From Rotaria macrura (lineage: Eukaryota; Rotifera; Eurotatoria; Philodinida; Philodinidae), in assembly GCA_900239685.1 (NCBI GenBank), contig OENT01000164.1, positions 113,872 through 177,871 of the forward strand: DNA of 64,000 nt. Direction: 5' to 3'. The notes under the pieces were generated by a model. The model was not told the DNA's origin, searched no databases, and worked only from the letters and a program-made list of their open reading frames with translations. Below, piece after piece: positions 50,821 through 64,000 of the stretch. The position numbers were made by a program, and so were the translations under genes. Each line of letters starts with the position of its first letter. The first letter of the stretch is position 1.

Positions 50821-53800
50821 TTAAGCATCTTCAGCAATGCTTGTTTCTGTATATTTAGGCAATAATCTAGTCGTACTGAAAATGTCAGAATTTGAAGTAA
50901 CTGCAACAGCATATGCGTCATCATCATCTCTATCGCGATTGAATAACAATTGTACATTATCTGACTGACGATGAGGTGTTGTTATATATTGTCCACCAAT
51001 ACCTATACTAACAGATGATGTTATGGATGTCATTGATAATCGTTTGATTGTTCTATCGGTTGGATATCGTTCAACCATAGTCGAATCATCATCGTCGGCT
51101 GATGATGTTTGTTGTTGCTGCTGTAGTTGTTGACAGTATTGTTTTTGTTGTTGTTCTATTTCAAGTTGATGCAATGTATCACGAATATCACGAGCAAGTT
51201 GTTTAAATGATGGACGTTGAACTGGATCAGCATGCCAACAAACAATCATCACTGATTTATAAAGTAATGCTGGACAATATGTAGGCTGAGACAGACGATA
51301 TCCATTTTTAACATATGAAAAAACATCAGCATTATCGATGCCTGGATATGGTGTTTTGCCACGACTTAACAATTCCCAGAGAAGTATACCAAATGACCAC
51401 TAAAACAAATGAAACACAACAAGTTGAATATTACAAGATAGAATTTCATTTAAATACTACTAACCACATCCGATTGTACAGTATATCTTGATGTTTCAAT
51501 TGATTCTGGACTAAGCCATCGAATCGGCAAACGTCTCGGTGGTATCTGTAGTGATATACCATTGGCTTCTTTTGTTGTTGTTCGTGGTACAAGATAGTAA
51601 TCACGATCAAACACATCACGGCTAAGACCGAAATCGGATATGCGACATATGAGATTTTCATCAAGCATACAATTACGTGTAGCTAAATCTCTATGAACAA
51701 ATTTAAGTGAAGATAAATATTCCATTCCATCAGCTACTTGTATACCCCATGTAATTAATTGTCTTACAGTTGGTCGATTTTTCTCATTGGTAATATAACT
51801 TCGAAGATCACCATTTTTCATATATGGTAGTAGTACCATTGCTTTATGTACGGTATGCCATGCAACGCCAATTAACGACAGAACATTTACATGAGAGAAG
51901 TCTTTCATTCGATTTGCTTCAAATAAAAATTCATGCATTGAACCAACATTTTGATCTGAATATAGAAATAGTTTCGAATCAAAACGTAGTCGAACATAGC
52001 CGATCAATCGAGAAAAGCAATAGATATGTAATATTTCTTTGATGCTTTTTTTTCATCGATAGAAACGAGAATCTTTTCTTTTGCGAAAGTATGATATAAA
52101 ATCTTTTTAATCACAATCTAAGTTCAAGGAATGACTTGACTGAAAACCAAGCAGAAACGAAAAAGACAGATCTATTCCTGATCGAAAATAGTTAGTTCAA
52201 AGAGAACCTTTCTATTTGCTTGTCGATTAATACAGAGTAAAAGGTAGAATATTGATCGTTTTTAAAGATATGGAATATCTTTCGACAGGTTGTAATCAAT
52301 GTTCATTGGTTTGTATATAGAAAAAGTGTTCTTTTAATTAGTAAAACACACCTGTATCTCATCATTTTAGTAGATCATTTGTTTTGTTTTTTCGTATAAT
52401 TCTAATATATTTTATTATACTAGTACAGTTGACTTGTTTTTCTTTATAAACTACAATTCATTATACATAGAACAAGTTCATTTTAGTCTAAAAAACCTTA
52501 CCATTCAAAGTATTAAACATTGCTAGTACTCTCGAACTTATAATCTTGCTCACAGAGAGTTTTCAATTAAGAAAATTTTAATAACAATTCAAAAAACTCA
52601 ACCATCCTTACGAAATGAAAACCCAGAATCTGTTTCTTATTTTATATCAACAATGAAAAGACACACGTTTTCGTTTTTTAATATTTTACCTCGTAAAACT
52701 TTGATAGCCACTTCGTTTGATTTACAATCATTTTGTTTTAATTCACCTTTATAAACATCACCGAAACATCCTTGTCCAATTTTTTCTCCCATAGTTAAAT
52801 ATTTTGGATTAATTTGCCATTTTTTTCCTAACTCACACCAAACATCTTGATAATATTGTGGTGGTTGATTGTGTGTATAATATTTTTCTGATGAATGAAC
52901 ATAACGACGACGAATAATTATGGTTAAGAGAAAAACTAAACTTATTATTGTTATGGATGATAATATTAGAAGAATAATCAATGTCCAAAAACTAATTTGT
53001 TTACTAAGAAATCGAACAGGTAATAATGATGATCGAGTTGAATTTTGAAAAATAATTTTACCAATTAAAAATGTTAAATTTGTTCCGATTCGTACCTAAA
53101 CGTATGTATTAACAAACAGATACACTCAATCATAATATTTTTAAACGAAAGATGAATTAGTTTTCATACTTCAACATTCGCTTCAGTATCGTGTATATTA
53201 TTCAAAGCAAATTTTGATAATAAACACATAAGATACGTATCAGTCAAATTAAAGGGTATACAAGCATTACGAATAGCATCGATTCGTATATCGATTAAAT
53301 CAATTGAATGTGTTGATGCAAGATTTGAACCCTTTAAAGAAAAACATGTTCGTCATTAGAGCGAAACCGAAAATGAAATAAATCTTTGTTTTTCTTATAC
53401 TTCAAATTTGATTATATTTGATGAATTAATTTCCTGAATATAATTTTCAAATGGATAATAAATTGGATCATGAACAATTGTTAATGTATCATCTTCGCGT
53501 ACTATTTTAACATTATCCATGATAAATGTTACATAGAGATCAATCGGTGGATTGAGATTAAGAATCTTATCAATACCAGGTGATAAACAAATCATCTGGG
53601 AACTTGTAATCGATTCACATAGCTAGATAGAAGAAGTCTTTATTTATATACATTATCGATAATTGCCTTACGGAAATAAATTCATAATCGGATGTATTAT
53701 AAATAAATTTCATCATTGGTATTTGTACAACATCTAAATGTTGACCATTGACAATTAATTTGAAACCACCACTAAAATAGTAATGGTCATCATTTTTCTT

Positions 53801-56800
53801 TTCATGTCCTTTAACAACTTATCAATACCTTTGGATAGATTTTTTCGGATACCAATCAAATATGATCGGATCAGTTTTATATTGAAAATATGTTTTTTCT
53901 AATTCCCACATATGATTATTCACTTGGATTTTTAATTCAACTTGGTCGATATTAGTTTTGCAAGCTTCGTTTATGCAAATAATTTCAGTTGCAGTCGTTC
54001 TAAAAATTACAATAGAATCATGTTAATAAAAATAATTCGCTTCTACTTAAAATCAACTGTTGTTCTTTGAAAAAAATATTTTCATCAATGATTAAATTCG
54101 ATGATTAGTATTTTCCTTGACTATCCCACAGGCTTTCACAGATGTTTTCATAATAGAGTTTTTTTTCTTTGACATGTCTTCCAACGCTTTTACGCTAGTC
54201 TCTGTCTGCTACAAATATGAATATTGAATCGTTAAAATCATCTGAATAGAAGATCGTTTTCCATAGTTAGCTCGTTGTTTCGAAGTAGAAAATAACTAGT
54301 GATTGGCTCTCAGTAACAGTGTGTAAACTTTGCTGAATATTTGTGATAAATAGATAAGATCGATGAGACATGATTTTTAAAACTATTTTTATGTTTGAAA
54401 AGAGAGTTGAATTATGATAAGCTATTAATTAAGATGATACTATCATCTTCCTGAATTGTCAGTGTTACAACTGTCGTTTAAGTTGATTTTAGACCTTCAA
54501 AAAGATTCCAATGAGACTAGTAACAGTTTAAAAAATATATCCATGCTCATTAGGCTTTGCCACTGAATTCTTGCTGTCTTACTAATTTTTTCCTCCAACC
54601 GTAGATGTTCATGAGAAAACAATGCGCAATCATAAATTTCACAGGAAGTTTTCTACATCAATAGATAGATTGAATGACGTCGAATAGATCTGGACAGTTT
54701 CAAGCAAACATAATGTTCTTCTGTTGAAAATATGAATTTTTAATAAACAGTCATTCGTTATGGAATTGTCAAGAGTCTTTTGGAAAAACGTAATATTTCA
54801 ATTAGACAACATGTGTTTAGTTTATTGAAGTAAGCATATCTTTGGGCTCATCGAATTTATGCATAAAAAATGTCTATATCAGAAATTTAACTTAATACAA
54901 GAACCATAACTCTACAAAGTACATATAGACACGAACTTGTTGAGCTTTCGTCTACTTTTCTCAATAGTCCCTTGTGAATCGTGTAAGAATGTCAACAGCA
55001 TTTAACATTTCAGAGTGATTCTGTCATCCCTTTGAAAACTATATGTGATTGCTATCGATACATTATTCGACTAATGAATGTTTTATTGAATCTTATCGTA
55101 CTCATCTGGATCTTGCTTCTAAACGATTGACATATCATCGCATACTTCAGATAGAATTGTTCTTTGATCTCTAAATATACATTGTTGAATGACAACTCAT
55201 CAAGTACTATGAACTACATGGTAATCAATAACATTTACATGCTTGATAAGAAAACTATCCTACTCGGTTATATGACATCGTTGTTCTCCTAAAAAGATTT
55301 TCATCGTTGAAAATAAATCTGACGTGTTGTCGAAGGCTAAATTTTGAATTCGAATTTTCGTTCCACCAGCAGCTGGACCAAAGCTAGGAATAAGTAACGG
55401 TTGTGGAATCTAAAATAAATGGCTAACTCATAGTTTGCTTCTCTCTCGATTAGAAGTGAATTTACTTACATAAACATGAACTTTTTCTGTTAATTCAATG
55501 ACACCTGATACGTCAGTGTCACCTTTAGATAGTGTACGTGCAGATTTAACATCAATCGAAACAATTCCTTCGACAGGTTGTTTTGGAATAGTTAAATTAC
55601 ATGTTATACTGAAGCATAGGAAATTATTTTATCAGTTTTATTTTTCTACAGAAAATCGAAAATACCTATCGTTTCGAATGGCTTCAATAGTACATGAATA
55701 TTGATTTTGATTTGGCAAAGGAAATCGTACAGTAATCTTAATGAAAGATGCCTGAACGCTTTCGAATGAACCAGTGATATTCAATAGAATTCGTTCTGTA
55801 TTGATGCTAATATTCGTGGGTTTTACCTAGGGAAACATAATTCAGAATAGCGAAAACAGGAAAAAAAATAAAATTTATAAAAACTACGAACATGATTAAT
55901 CAATGGTGGACAGCCACGATCGAATATTAATGAATTTGACGATAACGAACATTTACCATCGAACCATATACATGATCTATTGTCATAACGACGACTGCCA
56001 ACACACGATTGACATGTATCATAAAGTGAACATGAATTATATGCATAACGATGTAACTAATTATATTATTAAATGATATTGGTAACAATGAAAATTTTAA
56101 AGAAACGAATACCTCCGAAGCAACAGCAAAGATAAGTGACTCATGATCATAATCAATAACATACTGACTATTAAATGGTTGATTATGATAAGTAGCTTCG
56201 TGCAACAGATGAAGTTTTGTTTGATTCAACCTAATGAACTATAAATTACATAGTTAGATATCTGTATATTGATACGCGTATAATAAATGAAAACGATAGT
56301 AGCAAGATGTTTCCCAAAAGTAACAACAATCCTGTATAATTTATATTCTATTGATTAAAACGTATGGAAATGAAAAATGATCTCTATGATATTGTCTTTT
56401 ACCACGAGTGTAATAATTTCAAACGTTCGTAAAACGTACAAAAAGATAGCGTTCGTATACTCAAATCAGTATTAAAGTAGAATTACGAAAGATTATTGGA
56501 GATGACAAACCATATTCTTTGCTAAATCATAATTCTGAAGACAAAACAGTTTCAATATTGTAAATGTTCTGAGGAAATAATAGAGAGCAATCTTTTGAAG
56601 TCATGATTCAATAAAATTACTACAATATAAACGCCATCTTCTATATGAAAGCATTGCCAGTAGCTCAACGTTATTGCCTACATACGTATGCAAAAATAAT
56701 TTCGTACTAGATTAATTACATTCAGTATTTCTTTTTCAGACAAAAAGAAAAAGCAAAACTAGAAGAAAAGTAAAAACTATAATTTATCACAATTGCAGTT

Positions 56801-58100
56801 TGACTTTACCACTGATCTTCATTCATGATAATTTATAGAGATACTCTAGTATTTCACATGTTTTAAGCATGCATCATAGGTAAGATCGAATAGAATAAAG
56901 ACGTTAGTCTTCTACTGGTTATATCAAAACATATATTACATAGATAGAATTCGTTTACCATACTTTTAAAACACGTTGTTGACTTGTACTTAAAACAACA
57001 ATATCATCTTGAGCAAAAATAAACTTAATTTTCACATTATCCATCATGGTTTTATAAAGTAGATCTCCGATAACACCCACAGTACCATCGATATAAGTAT
57101 TTGTTCGATAAGGTTGCCATAAGCATTCATTCGATTCTGTTAGATTTTGTTCAATTGTCTTTTCACATATTGGCTGTAATTCAATACTGTCAACAATATG
57201 AGCAAGACGATAACCGTTTCCGGCTTGACATTGTATTTTTGATTCTGTGAATGCTTTTATTATATCGTCCATTGTATAAATGCAAACAAGATTATCAAAT
57301 AGAACAAACAGATTATTTATTTTTCCAAATAAATGATAAGCACCTGTAATTACTGATGTATTCCTATTATTATTATTGTAACAATTCAATAATGGTATTT
57401 CATCGTATGTAACACGCATAGCAATCGATGATTGACATAAACGTGCAATACGTGATGATTTTAATAAATAATATGTATATTGTTCATAATCAAAACCATA
57501 GATATATTCATAATTATTTTTCTTAATTAAACGTTCTGGTAAAAATGTTAACGATGTTATTAATGTATTATCACTTGATTCCAGTTGATATTTAATATTA
57601 TAACTAAGTAAATCTTTACCTATGGCAATATTTGAATTAATTATATTTCCGTTACGTTCAAGACGGTTTCCACTTAATGCTGAACGAATTATATTTGATG
57701 ATATGAATGTAAAACAACCAGATAAACAACCAAGATAATTTGTTTCCATATTTGAATCAAGTAGATACGTTCGACTTATATCATTGGCATCATACAATAT
57801 ACAACGGCCAACAAATGATCGAGCACATATAATTAATAATTGTTTTATTTGATCATAAATAAAAACACTAACACCATATTCAGTATTATCAATCGATGAA
57901 TGTAGTTGTACACGTCTATGTAATAGTAATAAGTTTTTATTTGTTGTTGACCAATGTAATTGATGTAAATGTGATGATGATATTGCAAATAATGTTGCAG
58001 TTTCTTTTACATATAGTAAATTATCGATGGGCAATTGAAATTTATAACAATTTATTATTGTTAAATGTATTAGAAGAATAGAAATGCAAAGTTTGTTCAT
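50821..58100 (-). CDS. MET/RON-like receptor tyrosine kinase (Sema-PSI-IPT-TM-kinase)
   Basis: Thirteen exons on the minus strand: 58100-56964, 56238-56113, 56056-55892, 55826-55666, 55608-55470, 55409-55264, 53999-53829, 53771-53672, 53622-53401, 53331-53170, 53095-52690, 51955-51465, 51399-50821; 1334 aa (MET about 1390). A signal peptide (MNKLCISILLIHLTIINC) leads a Sema domain (to about 420), a PSI cysteine knot (422-476), IPT repeats (one with FGPAAGGTKIRI), one TM helix (about 880-903) and a tyrosine kinase. The kinase shows GQGCFGDVY, VAIK, HRDLATRN (1066), DFGLSRD (1086), twin activation Tyr 1098-1099 and DVWSFG. The tail is Gln-rich. MET-family receptors bind HGF-like ligands and drive motility and growth. 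Oddities: an activation-loop insertion and a 1264-bp intron (54000-55263). It cannot be split into MET or RON. Confidence 0.93.
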
Positions 58101-61100
58101 AACTAAATCAATCAATATATGAAAGTTAAACGAAAAAAGAAACGACAACAATAACAGATAATACTCATGTTTCTAATGTCAAATATATCTTATGTTTATA
58201 TAGTGTGTTTTCTAATAAGTGTGAAATATAGATTGTTAGATCAAAACAATCGGTAAAATCAAAAGAGTATTGCATGAATATAACGTTCTCTCTGAATTCT
58301 TTACTTCTTCTTTCAAAAATGTTGAGATAAATATTCAATTGAATACGAATGAAAAAGTTATTCTTCCAATACAATAAATTAGATTTAATTACCTAGTTTA
58401 AGTAGAATAACGTGAACCATTAAGCATCATTTCTCCTCCAACGAATGTAAAAACAAGAAAATACTCGCAATCGTATTAGAAGAGGAAAATTATTTCTTCT
58501 CTTCGTCCGTTTATTCGTGAGCAAAGAAAAAAATCTCGCTCTTACTTCCTTCTTCTTTTTCTTCTTTACAGTTTTCTTCTTTTCTCTTTTCTCCTGCTGA
58601 CCGTACTCGTCAGAAACGGTATCGTAAACTATGGTGAGCGCATGTGTCATATGTTTTCTAATGATGATTCATCCTTAGAAAAAGCCGAGAATACAACAAC
58701 TGGCATTTACTAGTCTTTTTGGTTTCTTTTTGTTTGTTGTTGATCGCTCGTAGTGCAATAATAATCAGAGCCTAGACAACGATCGGCTGTTTGGAGTTTG
58801 TATCGAAGAACATAGAGCCCTTCTTTCCTTTCCTTTCCTATTCATCGTTGTCTAGATGTGTACATTTTCTAATAGTTTCGATCGATGTCCGAAAGCATAA
58901 GATTAACATTAAACCAGTCTACAATCATAGACGTATGTATACGGTCAAGTTGGTTTTGTTCGTTGTTTCATTCGAAAAAAAACAATATGGTACAACTCAT
59001 TAATTGCCGTATTCTCATTACTATTCATGTATTCATATTCTTGTATGACAAGGAATCGATGAGTAAATAAATACTTGTTTTGATACATCTCATTTAAGTA
59101 TTTCAATCAACTGCAAAAAAGAAATAGTCGACGAATCTAATCGTTACAATTAATTTGATATGGTGAGCTTACTGAATAGATGTTTTGCAATGAAACAAAT
59201 AAATGAGTAGAGAACAAATTAAAACTATACTAAGATTGAATTACTAAATAAATATTTAGAAGTGAATGAACAGAGATTGTTATTTTCCCTTTTTGTTTTG
59301 AATGATAAAATTATTTATGTCAGAGTGTATTGATTTTATTATTCGTCTATTTTCGAATCAGTTGAAGGTCGAAGATGAAAATGATAGATTGCCGAATTCT
59401 CATATGTTCTTCATTGAAGATTCTTGATTTGATATTTCGAATCATGCTTTTCTATGGGATGATAATGTAAGGAGAACACGAGAAAAACGATGGTATACTT
59501 AGTAACTTTAAACGAAGTACTCCATATACTACAACCAACATATATACTTACATATTTATGATTGATTGATCTGTATGTAAGTTGAATGATTAGCTTGTAA
59601 CAATAAGAAATATGATTATGAAACACTTGTATGCCACTTTTGTAGTACCATATCGATCTATCAAGAATACATTGTTATCGAAGATACACTTGATTAATAT
59701 TTTCTAAGTTTTCATAAATATTAGTTCGATTGTCTTATTCTGTCGAAAATGGTGAATAATTCCAGCACAAGAAAGATAATAATTACTGGAATCCAAATGA
59801 AATATTCATATGTATTACTTATTGAACATGAAAAATTCTTTTACTTTCATACTAGATAATGATTTGTTTAAATCACTCAATCATTATTATAAGTTTAGAA
59901 ACAAAGTTGCCAACATTGACACCGGTTGAACTATTTGTTCGTTCAACGAAAACAAATATTTATCTTTATGAAGCAATCATTTGTATCATGGAAAACTGAT
60001 TGCCAGATTTATTCTCTTGTTTCACTAATCCTCATGGATAGAATTAACAACCGTATAGTAAACATAAATATCAAGCACACTGTTTAATAATTGTCATCGT
60101 TGATTTTTTTTTACCGAATGATACGATTATGTAGCATCGTACAATGTTTGTGGTTGTCCTAATTAAAACTTACTGTTATAGATGTTGCCTAGTAAAATTT
60201 TTAGTGCCCAGTGTGACTGAGAGCTCTATGAACAGAATATCAAGTATTTTCTTCTGGATAGTATTCTTAGAAAGAGAATAATTTGCCTATTTCGCTCTCT
60301 TTATTCAAGTAGCCAAGACGGTTTATGTTCACTTGGTACGAAAACAAGTCGTCATGTATTGTGCTTCATTTAAAATATGGTGCATATATTAACAACAAAC
60401 ATCGAAACATTAGTTATAAATGTGAATTGAACTCAAGAAAAGTATAGAACTTTGTCATGTCTTGAAAAACATCAGGCAACTTTCTATTTCTACCATCAAT
60501 CGAATAGAACTTGTTCACAAGAAAGTTCAGCTTATTCGAAAGTCTCGAGACCTGTTACCGTACGATTTCACGAAAAATTTACCATTGCGTGTTCTTAGAT
60601 TTGTATCAATGAAATTATATGGATTCTTCCAATTAATACACATGCTTCTATTCAAGTGTGAGTTACTCAATTCCAGTACAGTATTCATTTTTGTACGATA
60701 TAGGAATTATTCGAAATATGTGAGATACACTATATACTGAAATTAAAGCTTTACCTTAGCTACCAATATCTCTACGGCACGCTATCATAGAAGATTTTAC
60801 TCGTAAATTGCAAGGCTTTTGTGATTACGATATGTTTTCAAAGTGTTGTAAATTGACGGAGATCTCGATGATTGATTAACTAGTATTCGTATTGTTATGT
60901 TTCAAATATCTTCAACAAATTCGTTTCAATTATGACAATAAATTGTATATTAATCTCATGCAACAAGTCGATTCTTTTTCTATTTATTTCCATCGCAACA
61001 CAGATTTGATAAATAAATTTATACTCGACAATTTTAGTCTTCAGTAATATCAAGTCAAAGCTCTAATCCATACATTGAACAACTTATTTTTACGAGTACA

Positions 61101-63507
61101 GTATTTTCATTGCTCTTGGTTTTGTTTCAAAGAAAAACAGTGATTTTTTTGTTCATGCATTAGCACTTACTCGTGCACGAAATATTATCCACATGATAAT
61201 GTTCCAAGAAGAAAAAGTTAATTGTTTCCAATATTCCTTTTATATGTAGCTTTAGTCTGACATACATGACTGCTTTCATATTACTTTTGGGGCACGAGAG
61301 TGCGTAATAATCTGCTTCTTACGCATGCACTAATTAGTTGGGATATATTTGACTGTCACTCCGTGTGACCAAATAGAAAAATCCGATTATATTTGGTAGA
61401 ACTTTTAATCCACCGTACACAGCTATTTTATCTTGTAGATTTTTATTCTTTGAAGAGATCCGTTATCGACGTACCAAAAACATTAGATATTCAGATCATT
61501 GACATGACGATGAAGGAAAACATTTATTTCAATACATGTGTGGGAAATCAACAGTGAATCAGCGATATTTATTTTTTGATGACATTGATCTAATTGATTA
61601 GATATAGCTGCATAATACACCGTATCCCAGATTCATATTATCGAGTTCCGTCCTGTCGATTATTAGCATTTTCTGAAGTCTAATAAAACGAAGTAAAACC
61701 TTCAAACATCTTTTATTACTGGACGCAAACCAGTCGACAAGACAATTTATTACTTGGCTATCCTCGTGTAGTGATAGATCAATCAGAAGATTGAAACCAA
61801 TGGATAACGGTTGAGTAGCATTATCGAACAGTATACCTCTAGTTCTGCAAAATCAAAAACCAACGACAGCTAGGTACTACTGGAATGCCAGTAACTCATA
61901 GTGAGTATCACCTGCATGTATGGAACTAACTGAGGCTCTCAGTTAGAGATATTGCAATGTGGATGAACCATCGTATACTTGTTCATCATTCGCCCTTTAT
62001 TTTGCTGTGCTAATCAATTTTTAGTAAGTTTGTATCACGCGTTAACCAATAAGTGACGGAAACTAGCACATCTAGACATTCAATTTTCTCTCGATACATG
62101 ATCTGTTGTAAAAATACAGTTTTCTTTATTACTTTTCATCAATGCACTTTAGGAATGTGACTGAATAAAATGTTATTGAAAGCATAACTTTCAACCATGA
62201 AGATAAGCCATCGAGAAGTAGATGTGACTAGTGATTCCGAGCAGTTAATCATGCATATAAATTAAGGATAAGTCGGCCATCACCATGGAATGTCTTAAAT
62301 TCGCTGGTGCAACTGATGATGTAGAAATTTGTGTCCTCAGTTTATTGTATCAAGCACTTCTTACTTACTGATACTATCATAATTCCAGATCTCAGTTGCA
62401 TGAAAACTTCATATTGACTGTAATATATCTATACGTGTTATTTTAAGCATAAAACTAGCAACCATGAGCTGCCTATTCATTCACTATAAGAAATATTCTT
62501 CAATAGATAACAGCAGGAGTCAACTGTGATTGAAATCAGTGCAATGCAAGTCACGCCATTAAGAGTACGTTCATAGTTGTGCATCGATTGTTCGGTGACA
62601 CCGGCGCGAGATAAGTCAATGGCTCAATGTAATATACGGTGACAATATTTCTAGTGTTGTACATCTGTATGCTTTCTTTCTGTTTTTTTGTCTTCGTTGT
62701 ATGAGCCATCGTGATACATAGATATACCTTTCTATATACATATCTATAAATGTATATACATGTCTTCCTTTGAAAAGTTAGTTACAACAGTTACTCTTGT
62801 TCATTTCTGTTCATCTCTATCCTTATGTTGTTTCAATTCTTTTGAAGTCAATAGAACATATTTTTGATCTTAATATCACTATTATCTATCATACGCAACT
62901 TTAATATAAGGCGTGACACTAAAGTTAATCTTGAAAGAGGTTTTTCAATATGCCTTTTGATACTGCCTCCAACTGAAATCTTGCACCTGTATCTACATGT
63001 AACACAATTTTGAGAGATGCTTCGGAGTCAAGAAAAGGATCCAATTGAATTAAGGATTATGGCAACTGTTAGTTCGTTTGTCACTGAAGGTCGTACATAA
63101 AAACTTTGCTTCAATACTTGCCTGATTAGCTGACCAGGTTTGATAACAAAATTAAAGTCAAAGTTACTAGTGCACAGCAGTCTCACTATGCTATGCTTTA
63201 TAATTCACTTTTCCTTCCTTGAACGAAATTTCTCGAATTAAAATATACATCGATTGTAATTAAAATAAATTAGTTTATTGATACTTGAAAGATATTTAAA
63301 AAAGTAGAAACTGTGGTGACAAGAAACACTCATGTTTTCATGGATACTTACTGAATTAAAAAAAATATAAATAAATTTAATGTTTTTCAAAGACGAGATT
63401 TGATCAGGGGCTTCTGACGGGATTCATGTACGCTTGACCCATCGTCTTCTCCTATTACTGACAATTCGTTAGGGTACAACAGTGAACCGAAATCATATGG
63501 ATCGAGC
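58101..63507. other. Noncoding, no supported gene
   Basis: The first about 600 bp are the 5' flank of the MET-like gene, with polypyrimidine runs (TTCTTC near 58550-58590). The remainder is AT-rich with short, featureless ORFs on both strands. Confidence 0.45.
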
Positions 63508-64000
63508 TAGGGATGCAACGGCGACGCTAACCGTTTCATCGGTTACTGTTATAAGCCCGATATTAAACGGTATTAGCCAGCATTAGCCAGTATAAACCGG
63601 TATGGCCCGTTACCGGTGGAGCGGCTACGGTTCAAACCGGTTATGAGTGCTTACCGTTCAGAGATTTTTCATCTTACAACCTATGATACTTTTAGAGTTT
63701 CAAGTTCAAGGAAAATTCAGTATGAAGTTTTTCTTCAATATGTTTCAGCATGTTTTATTGATTTTCAACGAGACTCAAATACAAAATTTTTAAATATTTC
63801 GAAAGTTTCTTAAAAATAAAATATCATTAACAACATCACCGCTTAAACTTTGTCTTCTTTCTTCCAGAACTCTTCCATTCCCAGGTCGATCATCCACGGC
63901 CGTAAACGGCCGTATACCTATTTCTTACGGCGAACGTATTTTGTGACCGTTTACTATCGTCATAAACGAAGTCTTACGATGATTTACGATCGTCGTAAAC
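63508..64000. mobile_element. Possible hAT-like element end, truncated by the window edge
   Basis: Starts TAGGGATGCAAC, similar to the TAGGGATGCACC-type ends known from hAT transposons. It is followed by degenerate ACCGGTA/GGTTAC repeats (63525-63655). Near the edge come short palindromes of the ACGGCCGTAAAC and TTACGATCGTCGTAAAC type (63890-64000). These CG-rich patches stand out from the AT-rich surroundings. No transposase is visible, and the other end would lie beyond the window. Confidence 0.4.

Noticed and set aside
51446-52042. Additional ORFs on both strands over the MET-like kinase exon
   Set aside because: They are shadows of the kinase coding exon 51955-51465.

Overview
The window is animal genomic DNA: AT-rich, with GT-AG introns mostly 48-70 bp long, low-complexity intergenic DNA and many microsatellites. 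The gene content is metazoan (receptor tyrosine kinase, POC1, CDT1, RBMS, VKORC1). One intronless gene (5259-5987) looks like a protein domain common in bdelloid rotifers. A bdelloid rotifer nuclear scaffold is my best guess. It rests on recognition of that domain and on intron size, not on a database search.

Layout from left to right. 1-5258 has no convincing gene. 5259-5987 (+) is the bdelloid-type ORF. 7208-8089 is a TTAA-flanked element with poly-C ends, like a piggyBac-type MITE. 10598-12757 (+) is POC1, 8 exons. 13.8-16.6 kb holds a small palindrome, an interrupted ORF and a foldback repeat. 18820-19377 (-) is a Ly6/uPAR-type small secreted or GPI-anchored protein. 22815-25571 (+) is CDT1, 8 exons. 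27348-33957 (-) is an RBMS/alan-shepard-type RNA-binding protein with several alternative first exons in microsatellite-rich introns. 36804-37277 (-) is VKORC1, intronless. 38154-40048 (-) is a short Spire-like gene containing only the Spire box and the modified FYVE finger. 43868-45469 (+) is a multi-TM protein whose C-terminal half resembles the dynein heavy-chain stalk and microtubule-binding domain. 49646-50597 is an inverted-repeat element with a decayed ORF. 50821-58100 (-) is a complete MET/RON-like receptor tyrosine kinase, 13 exons. 58.1-63.5 kb shows no gene. 63508-64000 looks like the start of a hAT-like element cut by the window edge.

The genes are unrelated housekeeping, cytoskeletal and signalling genes and do not form one pathway. 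Two touch the cytoskeleton or membrane traffic (Spire-like, dynein-stalk-like) and POC1 acts at centrioles. The most novel item is the membrane protein with the dynein-stalk-like domain. I assembled all exon structures by hand from splice sites, reading phase and family resemblance; every multi-exon CDS listed keeps frame across all junctions.
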